This document shows positions 44,589-53,642 of a stretch of DNA of 64,000 nt, in pieces; positions within the stretch are counted from its first letter, which is position 1; each line of letters opens with the position of its first letter. Source of the DNA: Deltaproteobacteria bacterium HGW-Deltaproteobacteria-6 (GTDB lineage Bacteria; Desulfobacterota; Syntrophia; Syntrophales; Smithellaceae). Position numbers and translations under genes: made by a program. The notes beneath the pieces were generated by a model, which was not told where the DNA came from, did no database searches, and was given only the letters and a program-made list of their open reading frames with translations. The stretch spans positions 124,001-188,000 of the forward strand of contig PHAT01000006.1 of assembly GCA_002840435.1 (NCBI GenBank), given 5' to 3'.

Positions 44589-45262
44589 TGGATGAAGTTC
44601 GAATGATCGAAGTCAAGGAGGAAATCCTTGCCGATAATATCAAAGTCGCCGAAGGCGTCAGGGAGCGGCTCCGCAATGCCGGGACCCTGCTTGTAAACCT
44701 CATGTCCTCCCCGGGATCCGGTAAAACCAGTCTGATTCTTCAAACAATTGATCACCTGAAAGACGAGGTGAGGTTAGGCGTAATTGAAGCGGATATTGAG
44801 TCCAAGGTCGATGCCGAAAAGGTTGCCGCCCGGGGCATTCAGGCTGTTCAGCTCCGGACGGGAGGATTCTGCCATCTGGACGCCACCATGGTGACTCAGG
44901 GAATTGACGCCCTGCTGGTTGATGATCTGGATTGCGTCATCATCGAAAACGTAGGGAATCTGGTCTGCCCCGCGGAGTTTGATACAGGCGCCCATAAAAA
45001 TGTTATGATCCTGAGTGTTCCCGAGGGTGACGACAAACCGCTGAAGTATCCCCTGATGTTTTCGATCTGCGATTTACTGCTCATCAATAAAATTGATTAT
45101 CTTTCGCTGAGCGATTTTGACATGCCGGCCATGCGCAAGCGCGTTATGGCCTTGAATCCCCGCATCGTTATACTGGAGGTGTCCTGTAAAACAGGCGCGG
45201 GGATCGACAACTGGGTCAGCTGGCTCACAGGAGAAGTCGACGCCTTCAAGACGCTGAAATAG
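44588..45262 (+). CDS. hypB: Hydrogenase maturation GTPase HypB
   Basis: About 224 residues from the GTG at 44588, chosen because GGAGG lies seven bases upstream and it overlaps the hypA stop (TAGTG). An ATG at 44603 is the alternative. Motifs are the P-loop SSPGSGKTSL, EADIESKVDA, GFCHLDA, ENVGNLVCPAEFDTGA and NKIDYL. It lacks the N-terminal His-rich or CxxCGC nickel stores of some HypB proteins, so nickel should come via HypA. GTP hydrolysis drives nickel transfer to hydrogenase. Confidence 0.93.
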   Translation: MDEVRMIEVKEEILADNIKVAEGVRERLRNAGTLLVNLMSSPGSGKTSLILQTIDHLKDEVRLGVIEADIESKVDAEKVAARGIQAVQLRTGGFCHLDATMVTQGIDALLVDDLDCVIIENVGNLVCPAEFDTGAHKNVMILSVPEGDDKPLKYPLMFSICDLLLINKIDYLSLSDFDMPAMRKRVMALNPRIVILEVSCKTGAGIDNWVSWLTGEVDAFKTLK

Positions 45263-45281
45263 TCTTCGTCGGGGAAACCTG

Positions 45282-45314
45282 ATTTAATCCCGCTCACGCG
45301 GAGCAAGCGTTAAT
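45282..45314. repeat. Short dispersed repeat, copy B
   Basis: Reverse complement begins ATTAACGCTTGCTCCGCGTG and matches 38453-38486 with several changes, retaining the CCGCG...GCGGG symmetry. It lies just after the hypB stop. Confidence 0.45.
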
Positions 45315-45438
45315 TCACCGCGCGCATTGTTGTCCGGTAAACGCCCCTGTCCGGGGTCGCAGGCTATGAGGACATCCGCCCCGGGACGGATTGCTGCCGG
45401 GTCTGTTGATCCCCGGACGTTGCAGGCGATGCGACGGC

Positions 45439-45783
45439 CTAGGGCACATTATGTGCCTTGCCGTTTGTATCGTAACAGGTAAGTTCCCCGTCAAACGAGC
45501 TTCCATCCGCCGGGTAGCATGCCCAACAATTGCCTTTGCACTCCGAGGCGTATTGCTCATTACACTCGTTGGCATATTTTGCATAATGGGTATGTTTGCA
45601 ATCATCACACCCTAATGGCAGATAAAAGCATTGCCCCATACTTACTTTGCCTGCGCTGCTCTTCGTGCCTCTGTCTTTAATGCAGCGCAATGTTTTGTCT
45701 TTACAATCGGCGTATGCGTACGATCCACAAAAGACAATCACCAAAGCCAGAGCAATCATCACACACCCAAATATTTTTTTCAC
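45439..45783 (-). CDS. Small secreted cysteine-rich protein, relative of the 3290-3595 protein
   Basis: 114 residues starting at GTG 45783 with AGAGGA nine bases upstream. Signal peptide to about residue 25 (GSYAYA-DC). The mature part has ten Cys, including GCDDCKH and the block ECNEQYASECKGNCWACYP, which matches ECNEVFSICENSCFACSP of the protein at 3290-3595. Ten Cys in about 90 residues suggests a disulfide-rich or metal-binding periplasmic or surface protein. It is monocistronic, between hypB and a long empty gap. Function unknown. Confidence 0.7.
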   Translation of the reverse strand: MKKIFGCVMIALALVIVFCGSYAYADCKDKTLRCIKDRGTKSSAGKVSMGQCFYLPLGCDDCKHTHYAKYANECNEQYASECKGNCWACYPADGSSFDGELTCYDTNGKAHNVP

Positions 45784-46296
45784 TTTCGATTTCCTCTTTT
45801 CTTAGTTTTCGTTTTGATTCCACTCAGAGCATCTTCCCTGCTGTTTGGCAGTATGCAGCATTCAAGGACATTTGCAAGATTTTTCCTCGGGTTAAGTTCA
45901 TGCCGGCTGCCTTTTTCAGAAAGCGGTGTAAAATAAGCCTGCTTCTGCTTTTGCTGATTACAAACAGGAATATTGAATTGAAAGGCTTCACCACCATGCG
46001 GAAATTAATTTTGCGCCCCTTGTTTAATCTGTTTATCGGGAAGTCTTCCGTCTTGGGAGACTGACGGTGACCGGATCAGATACGTTTGCAGCCCCGGCCC
46101 CGCTAAAACGCTCCGCGCTTTTTCGTAACCGGCCGCCGCATAAGGATCAACAAGACATTGCGGCCATAACCGCTTTTCGCGCGCTGAGACGCATAAGCCG
46201 TTATTATGGCTGGTGTTTAAAAATTAATTTTATGCCTCTGCCGTTCGTATTTTATTTTTGTTACGGCCTTTTTCTGATGCTTTCAATCGAAATTTA
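45784..46296. other. Long intergenic stretch without a convincing gene
   Basis: Together with the promoter and leader that follow, this makes a 663-base gap. Short open frames occur on the plus strand (e.g. 46067-46300), but they have no ribosome-binding site, domain or biased codon use. No tRNA or repeat was recognised. Confidence 0.5.
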
Positions 46297-46324
46297 TTGA
46301 CAGAATTTAAAATTCGGCTATACT
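46297..46324 (+). promoter_or_regulatory. Predicted strong sigma70 promoter of the acyl-CoA synthetase gene
   Basis: TTGACA (perfect), 16 bases, TATACT; about 120 bases upstream of the start codon at 46447. Confidence 0.7.
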
Positions 46325-46446
46325 CAACCCAGTTTACGTTAAGTGGGATTAAAATACCATTTATCCGAAATTCAGCGTGGGGCTTACCTGATCGATCATC
46401 AGCAAAGACCCTGTAATGCAATCTTAATCCATGGCGAGGTGCTTTT

Positions 46447-48090
46447 ATGTCCGATTTTGTGAACAAGACTGTAGGAAATGTAATTAAAGAAACAGCCGGC
46501 CGTTATCCGGAAAATCCCGCTCTGATTTCACCTCAATTTCAAATCCGTCAAAATTACCGCGAATTATATGACCAGTGCCGTAAAACGGCCAGAGGCCTGC
46601 TGGCGCTGGGCATTCAAAAGGGCGATCATGTTTCCGTCTGGACAACCAATGTCCCCGAATGGGTGTATCTGCAATTCGCCCTGGGTATGGTTGGCGGGGT
46701 TCTGGTCACCATCAACACCAACTACCAGTCCCATGAACTGGAATACATTCTCAAGCAATCCGATTCCACCACGCTTTTTTTAATCGACGCCTATCGCGAC
46801 ACCAGCTTTTACGATACCGTGCGCACAGTAATGCCGGAATTGAATACTCATCAACCGGGCCGGCTGGCATCTTCCAAACTGCCGATTTTGAAAAACATCG
46901 TCTATATCGGCAAAAAAGAAAATACGCCCGGCATGTTCAAATTTTCCGATCTGATTAAAATGGGGGAGAAAATAACGGAGCAGGAACTCGATGACCGGAT
47001 GAATTCTCTCTCCGATGATGATGTCATCAATATGCAATACACCTCCGGGACAACCGGTTTTCCCAAAGGCGTCATGCTGACGCACCACAACATCGTCAAT
47101 AACGCCCGCATGGTCGGCGACGTAATGGGCATGACTGAAAAAGACAGTCTGCTGATTCAGGTACCGCTCTTTCATTGCTTCGGCTGCGTCATGAGCACGC
47201 TCAACAGCGTGTATCACGGATCAGCCATGGTTGTCCTGGAATCCTTCGATCCAAAAATCGCCCTGGAGCTGATGGCTCAGGAAAAATGCACGGCCATCAA
47301 CGGCGTACCGACCATGTTTGTAAACATTCTGAACCATCCTGATTTCAACCGCTATGATTTGACATCGCTGCGCACCGGCATCATGGCCGGCGCGCCCTGC
47401 CCTATCGAAACCATGAACCAGGTGAACACCAGAATGCATTGTTCCGAGATTGTCATTGCCTTCGGCCAGACGGAGTCAGCGCCGGTCATGACGATGACGC
47501 GCCGCGACGATCCGGTTGAGTTGCGCGTCGCCACCGTCGGACGCCTGCTGCCGGATATCGAAGGCAAAATTATTGATCCGGAAACAGGCCTTGATCTGCC
47601 GGCGGATGCGCAGGGCGAAATTGTCACCCGCAGCGCCTGCGTCATGAAGGGTTATTACAAAATGGCCGAAGCTACGGCGCACACGATCGATCAGGATCAG
47701 TGGCTGCACACCGGTGATCTGGGCGTCGTGGACAAAAACGGTTATTTTAAAGTCACCGGCCGGATCAAAGACATGATCATCCGGGGCGGTGAAAATATTT
47801 ATCCCCGCGAAATCGAGGAATTCCTTTATACCAATCCGAAAGTAGCCAACGCCCAGGTGATCGGCATCGCCGACAAAAAATACGGAGAACAGGTTCTGGC
47901 GGCCGTCCAGCTCAAAGACGGAGAGACGGCGACCGCGGAAGAATTTAACGGGTTCTGCAAGGGAAAAATCGCCCGGCACAAGATCCCCCGCTATTGGGAG
48001 TTCATCAAGGAGTTCCCGATGACGGCCAGCGGCAAGATTCAGAAATACAAACTCAAAGAGATGTTTGAAAAAAAATATAAAGCAGAATGA
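46447..48090 (+). CDS. Acyl-CoA synthetase (medium/long chain, AMP-forming)
   Basis: 547 residues with P-loop MQYTSGTTGFPKGVMLTHHN, FGQTESAPVM, HTGDLGVVDKNGYFKVTGR and IRGGENIYPREIEEFLY, plus the C-terminal Lys in MTASGKIQKYKL. The N-terminal TVGNVIKETAGRYPENPALI fits FadD-like ligases with short- to medium-chain or aromatic acids as usual substrates. It has its own promoter and is followed 170 bases later by a second ligase gene. A catabolic role (acid activation before beta-oxidation) is likely. Confidence 0.9.
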   Translation: MSDFVNKTVGNVIKETAGRYPENPALISPQFQIRQNYRELYDQCRKTARGLLALGIQKGDHVSVWTTNVPEWVYLQFALGMVGGVLVTINTNYQSHELEYILKQSDSTTLFLIDAYRDTSFYDTVRTVMPELNTHQPGRLASSKLPILKNIVYIGKKENTPGMFKFSDLIKMGEKITEQELDDRMNSLSDDDVINMQYTSGTTGFPKGVMLTHHNIVNNARMVGDVMGMTEKDSLLIQVPLFHCFGCVMSTLNSVYHGSAMVVLESFDPKIALELMAQEKCTAINGVPTMFVNILNHPDFNRYDLTSLRTGIMAGAPCPIETMNQVNTRMHCSEIVIAFGQTESAPVMTMTRRDDPVELRVATVGRLLPDIEGKIIDPETGLDLPADAQGEIVTRSACVMKGYYKMAEATAHTIDQDQWLHTGDLGVVDKNGYFKVTGRIKDMIIRGGENIYPREIEEFLYTNPKVANAQVIGIADKKYGEQVLAAVQLKDGETATAEEFNGFCKGKIARHKIPRYWEFIKEFPMTASGKIQKYKLKEMFEKKYKAE

Positions 48091-48204
48091 CCCCCTTGCA
48101 GGGGGCGCGAGGCTGAAGGATAAAGCGAAGTTTCACTTATGCGTCAGAAAAGTCAATCAGCAGAAGAAAATCAGACAGGAAAGAACCGAAGGCTTCCGCA
48201 TGAT

Positions 48205-48227
48205 CTTCAGCCTTCGGCCTTCAGTCT
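48205..48227. repeat. Exact copy of the 23-base CTTCAGCCTTCGG repeat
   Basis: Identical over 23 bases to 35417-35439 and related to 13213-13240. It lies in the 170-base gap between the two acyl-CoA synthetase genes. Confidence 0.7.
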
Positions 48228-48260
48228 TAAAACCTACATTCATTATGAGAGGACCTGAAT

Positions 48261-49814
48261 ATGAGCAACATTTGTTACCGCGATACCATTGGCGATATGG
48301 CCCGGAGGGCCGCAACAAAATACGGCGATAAAACCGCTATTATTTTCCGTGAGCAGAAACTTTCATTTTATGATCTCGAACGGCAGGCCAGACGCTTTGC
48401 CAACCTCATGACCAGCTACGGCGTTCAAAAAGGCGACCGGGTGGCCATCTATGCCTACAATTCCCCCTACTATCCCATCAGCATGATCGGCCTGGCCAAG
48501 ATCGGCGCCATTCAGGTTCCCATCAACTATATGCTCAACGCCGAGGAAATCGCCTATGTTATTAATCATTCGGGAGCGAAGATCTTCATCATCGAAGATA
48601 TCCTGTATCCGATCATTGCCAAGGACCAGGACAAATTCGCCACCGTTACGAAATGGGGTTTCCTTCCTCTGGGGGATTCCATCGTTCCTGAGGGATTCTT
48701 CAACCTGATTGAGGAAATGGAAGCGATGCCCTACGATGAGCCCCAGGTGGATGTCAGCGCGGAAGATACCGTGCAGATTCCCTACACCAGCGGGACGGAG
48801 TCCAAGCCCAAGGGCGCCATGCTGTCGCACCGGGCGCTCATGTCGCAGTATCACAGCTGCATCTTCGACGGTCAGTATGAGACCGACGATGTAAGCCTGC
48901 ACGCCCTGCCCCTCTTTCACTGTGCCCAGCTCCATTGCTTCCTCATGCCCTATCTGTATATCGGGGCCACCAATGTCATCATGCACAAGGCAGACCCCCT
49001 GGAAATGATCCGGCTGATTGAAAAGTATCAGATCACCCATATGTTTGCTCCGCCCACCGTCTGGATCGGGATTTTGAACCATCCGGAATTTAAAAACTAC
49101 AACCACCGCAGTCTGAAAAAGGCGGCTTACGGCGCTAGCATCATGCCGGTGGAGATTATCAAGCAGCTGTCCGTAACATTCCGCGGCCTGAAGCTCTGGA
49201 ACTATTACGGCCAGACGGAGATGGGGCCGGTGGCCACCATCTTGAAGCCTGAAGATCAGCTTCTGAAGCCTGGATCCGCAGGCAAGCCGGTTCTGAATGT
49301 TGAAACCCGTCTGATGGACGATGACGGAAAGTTTGTTCCCGTGGGCACCGTCGGAGAGATCGTCCATCGGTCCGGCCATGTCATGACAGGTTATCTCAAC
49401 GACCCGGAAAAAACCACCGAGGCTTTTGAATTCGGCTGGTTCCACAGCGGCGACCTGGGGCGGTTTGATGAGGACGGCTATCTCTATGTTGTGGACCGCA
49501 AGAAGGACATGATCAAAACCGGCGGCGAAAACGTCGCGTCCCGCGAAGTCGAAGAGGTGCTTTACCAGTATCCGGGCATCGAAGAGGTGGCGGTGATCGG
49601 GCTTTCCGATCCCAAATGGATAGAAATCGTGGCGGCCGTTGTCATACCCAAAAAGGGCGTAACGCTCAACGACAAGGAGATTATCGCCCACTGCCGGGAA
49701 AAGCTGGCCGGATTCAAATGCCCCAAGAAGGTCGTCATCGCCGACAGGCTGCCTAAAAACCCGTCAGGAAAAATTTTGAAGCGGGAACTCAAGGAAAAAT
49801 TCAACGCATCATAA
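48261..49814 (+). CDS. Second acyl-CoA synthetase (AMP-forming)
   Basis: 517 residues. Adenylation motifs: IPYTSGTESKPKGAMLSH (the usual TSGTTG reads TSGTES), NYYGQTEMGPV, HSGDLGRFDEDGYLYVVDRKKDMIKTGGENV across A7-A8 (hinge IKTGGENV), and Lys in NPSGKILKREL. It resembles fatty-acid or aromatic-acid CoA ligases found beside MerR-type regulators. A MerR gene follows 63 bases downstream, after a hairpin. The TES variation in the P-loop is seen in some active members, so I do not call it defective. Confidence 0.88.
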   Translation: MSNICYRDTIGDMARRAATKYGDKTAIIFREQKLSFYDLERQARRFANLMTSYGVQKGDRVAIYAYNSPYYPISMIGLAKIGAIQVPINYMLNAEEIAYVINHSGAKIFIIEDILYPIIAKDQDKFATVTKWGFLPLGDSIVPEGFFNLIEEMEAMPYDEPQVDVSAEDTVQIPYTSGTESKPKGAMLSHRALMSQYHSCIFDGQYETDDVSLHALPLFHCAQLHCFLMPYLYIGATNVIMHKADPLEMIRLIEKYQITHMFAPPTVWIGILNHPEFKNYNHRSLKKAAYGASIMPVEIIKQLSVTFRGLKLWNYYGQTEMGPVATILKPEDQLLKPGSAGKPVLNVETRLMDDDGKFVPVGTVGEIVHRSGHVMTGYLNDPEKTTEAFEFGWFHSGDLGRFDEDGYLYVVDRKKDMIKTGGENVASREVEEVLYQYPGIEEVAVIGLSDPKWIEIVAAVVIPKKGVTLNDKEIIAHCREKLAGFKCPKKVVIADRLPKNPSGKILKRELKEKFNAS

Positions 49815-49823
49815 AGAGACAAA

Positions 49824-49847
49824 GGGGGCACAAAGCTTTGTGCCCCC
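49824..49847. terminator. Perfect 24-bp palindrome after the ligase gene
   Basis: Arms GGGGGCACAAAG and CTTTGTGCCCCC, 10 bases after the stop codon. The hairpin is followed by AAAATATTT rather than a T-run, so it may be a partial terminator or attenuator before the MerR gene. Confidence 0.5.
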
Positions 49848-49877
49848 TGCAAAATATTTCCAAACAAGGAACAGACC

Positions 49878-50258
49878 ATGGGTGATGAATTTACTTCCAT
49901 CGGAGAGCTCGCCAGACAACTGGATATGAGCCAGCGCACCATCCGCTATTATGAAGAAATCGGTCTGCTCAATTCCATCAAACGGGTGGAGGGCGGACGC
50001 AGAATCTATACGGACGCTGATCTGAGGCGTCTGAAATTGATCAAACGCCTGAAAATCATGGGCATGACCCTGACGGACATGCAGGAACTCGAAGCCATGT
50101 GGACCTATGAAAAGTCCAATGAAAAAGTGCTCAAAAGGCTTCTGGAGCTGCTCGGCAATCACTTAAAAAGGCTTGATGACCGCATTGCCGATCTGGATAT
50201 CCTGAGAAACGAGATCACCGAATATCAGGAGCGCATCCGCGCGAAAATGAGCAAATAA
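49878..50258 (+). CDS. MerR-family transcriptional regulator
   Basis: 126 residues. An N-terminal winged-helix (FTSIGELARQLDMSQRTIRYYEEIGLL...GGRRIYTDADLRRLKLIKRLKIMGMTL) is followed by a long dimerisation helix (about residues 75-125). There are no clustered Cys in the C-terminus, so it should not be a metal sensor. MerR proteins beside acyl-CoA synthetase genes commonly control fatty-acid degradation, so the ligase and related beta-oxidation genes are the likely targets (inference). Confidence 0.92.
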   Translation: MGDEFTSIGELARQLDMSQRTIRYYEEIGLLNSIKRVEGGRRIYTDADLRRLKLIKRLKIMGMTLTDMQELEAMWTYEKSNEKVLKRLLELLGNHLKRLDDRIADLDILRNEITEYQERIRAKMSK

Positions 50259-50310
50259 AAATCAGGGCCGCAGTCAGCGGCGCAGCGGCATCACCGGATC
50301 GCCGGGACCA

Positions 50311-51561
50311 TCAGAATATCAATTTATTGAGCCGTTTGATCAGGGATTGCGCCGGAGCAAAATCACTCTGGATACTTAATGCTTTCTCGCAATCGGACAG
50401 GGCCTGTGAATAAAGCTTCATCTCAAAGGCAGTCTGGGCGCGTCCCCAGAAACCGTCGAGCAGAGAGGGGTTGATGGCAATGGACCGGTCGTAGTCTTCC
50501 AGGGACCGGTCATAGCGCTTCGCAACCCGGAAAGTCAGCGCCCGGTTATTGTAGCAGCGTACGTTGTCCGGATCGTAGCGGATGGACTTGGTGAAGTCAC
50601 GGATCGCTCTCGGATAATCGGACAGGGCGAAGTAAGCCATGCCCCGGTGATTGTAAACGAGCGACCGGACTTTGTCTTTTATTTTCAAACGCAGGATCGA
50701 CGTATAAATTTCAACGGCATTTTCCAGTTGCCCGCCGCTGTGGGCCGTGAGCGCCGCCAGCAACGCTTTCTCCAGATTCGCCTCCCCCATGATCGAATCA
50801 ATGTCGATAGGTGCAACCGGTTGAATGTTTGCTTCCGGAGAAGCGGGTAAATCCGGATCGATGCTCGGCTGAGCCGCCAGCTTCACTTCCAGGCTCTGAC
50901 GTCGCTTGCGGTCGCGTTCCCGGATTTCCCTCTGGTAATCGCGGATTTCCTGAAAGATCAGATCGGACAGCGTCAGGGTGGCATTGAGTGACGCAAGCTT
51001 GCGCCGGATGGATTCATTCGGCAGATTAATGTCCGACTTGTAAATCAGTTCGTGTTCCACTTCCGCCCAGGCATCCTGCAGAATCGTCCGCAGCTGCACT
51101 TCGCAAACGCTTGCCGTATAGGGCAGATCCCGCTTCCGGTAGATGGGATCGATCCTGATCAGGAAATGCACAGAGTCATAGCCGAATTCCCCCACCGAAT
51201 GGCGCGATCCCTTTCGTTCCAGTTCGACGACATTGAAATGGGTCTTGATCAGATTTTCGATAACATCCAGATCCTCCAGAAAGGGGCATACGATTCGCAA
51301 ACCCAGAATGTCCGTAATCACCGCCGCATCATTGCCCTGATCGTGATGAGACATTTTAATCAGTTTATCAAAGTAAGTTTCAAAACGTTTGACGCGGTAT
51401 TTGATGGTGGAAAAGCTGCCGCCCGCTTCCAGGACAGTCCGCACCTGCAGGTGGAGGGACTGTAGAATCTCATCGTAAACGGGATAGAGATCTTCATAGA
51501 TGGCTTTGAGTTTGCCGCGGTCCAGATCCTCGGGCAATATGAAAGTCAACTGGTCATTCAT
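50311..51561 (-). CDS. RelA/SpoT-domain protein with C-terminal TPR repeats
   Basis: 416 residues. Residues 20-225 are a (p)ppGpp synthetase-like domain (IKYRVKRFETYFDKLIK, ITDILGLRIVCPFLEDLD, GYDSVHFLIRID, CEVQLRTILQDAWAEVEHELIYK). Residues about 265-416 hold TPR repeats (VYNHRGMAYFALSDYPRAIRDFTKSI and two more). There is no HD hydrolase, TGS or ACT domain, so it is not a full RelA/SpoT. The usual SxxS/T stretch after RVK is changed (RFETYFDK), so synthetase activity is likely but not certain. It overlaps the phosphatase gene by four bases. Confidence 0.88.
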   Translation of the reverse strand: MNDQLTFILPEDLDRGKLKAIYEDLYPVYDEILQSLHLQVRTVLEAGGSFSTIKYRVKRFETYFDKLIKMSHHDQGNDAAVITDILGLRIVCPFLEDLDVIENLIKTHFNVVELERKGSRHSVGEFGYDSVHFLIRIDPIYRKRDLPYTASVCEVQLRTILQDAWAEVEHELIYKSDINLPNESIRRKLASLNATLTLSDLIFQEIRDYQREIRERDRKRRQSLEVKLAAQPSIDPDLPASPEANIQPVAPIDIDSIMGEANLEKALLAALTAHSGGQLENAVEIYTSILRLKIKDKVRSLVYNHRGMAYFALSDYPRAIRDFTKSIRYDPDNVRCYNNRALTFRVAKRYDRSLEDYDRSIAINPSLLDGFWGRAQTAFEMKLYSQALSDCEKALSIQSDFAPAQSLIKRLNKLIF

Positions 51562-52193
51562 GAATCATTTTTTCCCTGCAGGAAGGGGTCCGGCGCTACG
51601 TCCAAATGCCTGCGGTCATTGACCGTCTCAATATGCGCCTCTCCGTTTCGGATGCTTATCTCGGTTCTGGAGGCCGTATCCACGCAAGTGGTGCGAAATT
51701 CGGACAGGCTGATATTTCGCAGCCGGCACAGAATCGCCGCGATGGTAAAGTTGTGCGCAACAACCAGTGCGTTTTGCGAACCGGCAATAATTTTTTCAAC
51801 GGGCGGCCAGGCCCGCGTCTGAACATCAGCCAGCGATTCGCCGCCCGGCATTCTGACGGATGCCGGATCGGCAATCCATTGCTTCAGAAATTCTTTTTCA
51901 CGGACCATCAACTCTTTAAAAGACAAGCCTTCAAAATCGCCCTGATGCATTTCCATCAGTTCGGGATGAACGACTATCCTGCCCTGGTGAAAACTGTTGA
52001 TGATTTCGGCTGTCCGATACGCCCTTTTCAGGGGACTGGCGTGAATGACACCGATATCGGAATCCTTCAGAGACAATGCCAGTCTGCGGGCCTGTTCCAG
52101 GCCTGCATCGGAGAGTTCGATGTCGCTTATTCCCTGAACCCTGCCCTCTTTATTCCACAGCGTTTCGCCGTGCCGAATCAGGATTAATTGCAT
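51558..52193 (-). CDS. Histidine phosphatase (phosphoglycerate mutase-like)
   Basis: 211 residues with the RHGE motif (LILIRHGETLWNKEGRVQG, H8), the arginine block ASPLKRAYRTAEII, ELMEMHQGDFEGLSFKELM and the second His in LVVAHNFTIAA. The family includes cobalamin and sugar phosphatases; alpha-ribazole-type or a general phosphatase are both possible. The stop overlaps the start of the RelA/SpoT-TPR gene by four bases, so the two are coexpressed. Confidence 0.9.
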   Translation of the reverse strand: MQLILIRHGETLWNKEGRVQGISDIELSDAGLEQARRLALSLKDSDIGVIHASPLKRAYRTAEIINSFHQGRIVVHPELMEMHQGDFEGLSFKELMVREKEFLKQWIADPASVRMPGGESLADVQTRAWPPVEKIIAGSQNALVVAHNFTIAAILCRLRNISLSEFRTTCVDTASRTEISIRNGEAHIETVNDRRHLDVAPDPFLQGKNDS

Positions 52194-52251
52194 ATCATTA
52201 CCCTGGCGGCAGGAAGCCTGTCGGCCCTGCCGTCATCCGGTTTATTATTAT

Positions 52252-53301
52252 TTATGCCTTGTAACTGTTCAATTTGGCCAGCGCCGCATCCGCTTCGCGC
52301 ATAACGCGGTCCATCAGTTCTTTGGTGGTCGGGTTATCGGTAATGCCGCCGCAGCACTGTCCGGCAAAAAGGATGCCGCCTTCCACATCGCCCTCGTTGA
52401 GCGCTTTGAGATGCTTCATGTTGCCCACGGCCTGGCGCGCCAGCACCATCAGGGGATGGCCTTCCTCGGCTTTAAGCATTTCAATGCTGACCCCCACAAA
52501 TTTGGCAAAAGAAAGATTCATCAGCTTTTTGACCAGGAGCGCGCCCTTGACGGCTTCCACCACCGGAAAGCCCCGTTTGGTCATTGCTTCGGCTTCTTTG
52601 GTTTTCAGCACACGCCCGTCCATGCCGTCAAATACGTTGTCGTAAAGGGTGTCCTGTTCGGTCGCCTCGATGCACAATCTTTTGAAGTTGTCATGCACCA
52701 TGCTTTCCTTGACCACCATGAAACGGCTGCCCATGGAAATGCCGTCCGCGCCCAGAGCCAGCGCCGCCGCAAGGCCCCGTCCGTCATAAAATCCGCCCGC
52801 GGCAATCAAAGGTACCTTCACCATGGAAGCAACCAGTGGGATCAGCACCATGGATGTTGCCGCCGCGCCGTGCGCCGCCGCTTCATGGCCTGTGACCACC
52901 AGCGCGTCGCAGCCCAGGGCAACGGCTTTGGCCGCGTGCTTGGCGATGGCGATCGTGCCCACCACTTTGCCGCCATAGGCATGCACGTCATTCACAAACC
53001 AGGGCTTCCCCAGCGAATAGTTGATCACCGGAACTTTCTCTTCGATCGCGACGGCGATATTTTCTTTGGCCCCCGGCCCCACCAGAATCTGATTGATGCC
53101 GAAAGGCTTATCCGTCATCTGCCGGATCTGGCGGATGTTTTCACGCGTTTCTTTCGGGGTGCAGCGCGCGATGGCCAGGAGTCCCAGTCCCCCGGCGTTG
53201 CACACGGCCGAAACCAGTTTGGGTTCCGTAATCCAGTTCATCCCGGCAAGCATTATCGGATGCTCGATGCCGAACATTTCCGTCATTCTGGTTTTAAACA
53301 T
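52252..53301 (-). CDS. Nitronate monooxygenase / enoyl reductase II-like flavoprotein
   Basis: About 349 residues from the ATG at 53301, which has AAGGAG seven bases upstream; the longer frame to 53394 lacks this. The FMN TIM-barrel signatures are HPIMLAGMNWITEPKLVSAVCNAGGLGLL, VTGHEAAAHG (with the family His), IAAGGFYDGRGLAAALALGADGISMGSRFM. The family oxidises nitronates or, in FabK, reduces enoyl-ACP. Its role here is unclear. It is upstream of the phosphatase gene on the same strand. Confidence 0.85.
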   Translation of the reverse strand: MFKTRMTEMFGIEHPIMLAGMNWITEPKLVSAVCNAGGLGLLAIARCTPKETRENIRQIRQMTDKPFGINQILVGPGAKENIAVAIEEKVPVINYSLGKPWFVNDVHAYGGKVVGTIAIAKHAAKAVALGCDALVVTGHEAAAHGAAATSMVLIPLVASMVKVPLIAAGGFYDGRGLAAALALGADGISMGSRFMVVKESMVHDNFKRLCIEATEQDTLYDNVFDGMDGRVLKTKEAEAMTKRGFPVVEAVKGALLVKKLMNLSFAKFVGVSIEMLKAEEGHPLMVLARQAVGNMKHLKALNEGDVEGGILFAGQCCGGITDNPTTKELMDRVMREADAALAKLNSYKA

Positions 53302-53642
53302 AATTTTCTCCTTATTGGTTATCAAATTATTTTGATGTATTTTTTCATGTCCGTTTGCGGCAAGAAGCATAAGAGAAGAGGAAGGCGATGTCAAAACAAT
53401 TTTATTCCGGGCTCAACTTGAAAAAAAGCATCAGGCAGCAAGACAGGCGGTTATCCGATAGCAGTGAAGGCAAAAAGAGCAACGGCTTGCTTGACGGCAT
53501 TCTTTGAGAGCCAAGACATTTTCATAATCTGCCGGGAGGGCTCAATTCAGCGGCAAACGCGATAACTGATCGCAAAGAAAAACGATTATCCGTTACCAGG
53601 CGGAATAGAAACATGATCGTTCAGTGCCTCCCCATTGCGCCT

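Noticed and set aside
46067-46300. Possible 77-codon gene in the long gap before the acyl-CoA synthetase
   Set aside because: It has no ribosome-binding site and no domain, and it runs into the predicted promoter of the next gene.
48363-49691. 442-codon minus-strand frame over the second acyl-CoA synthetase
   Set aside because: It is a shadow of a complete adenylate-forming enzyme, with no independent evidence.
52411-53421. 336-codon plus-strand frame over the nitronate monooxygenase-like gene
   Set aside because: Same reason: the flavoprotein on the other strand has clear motifs and a good ribosome-binding site.
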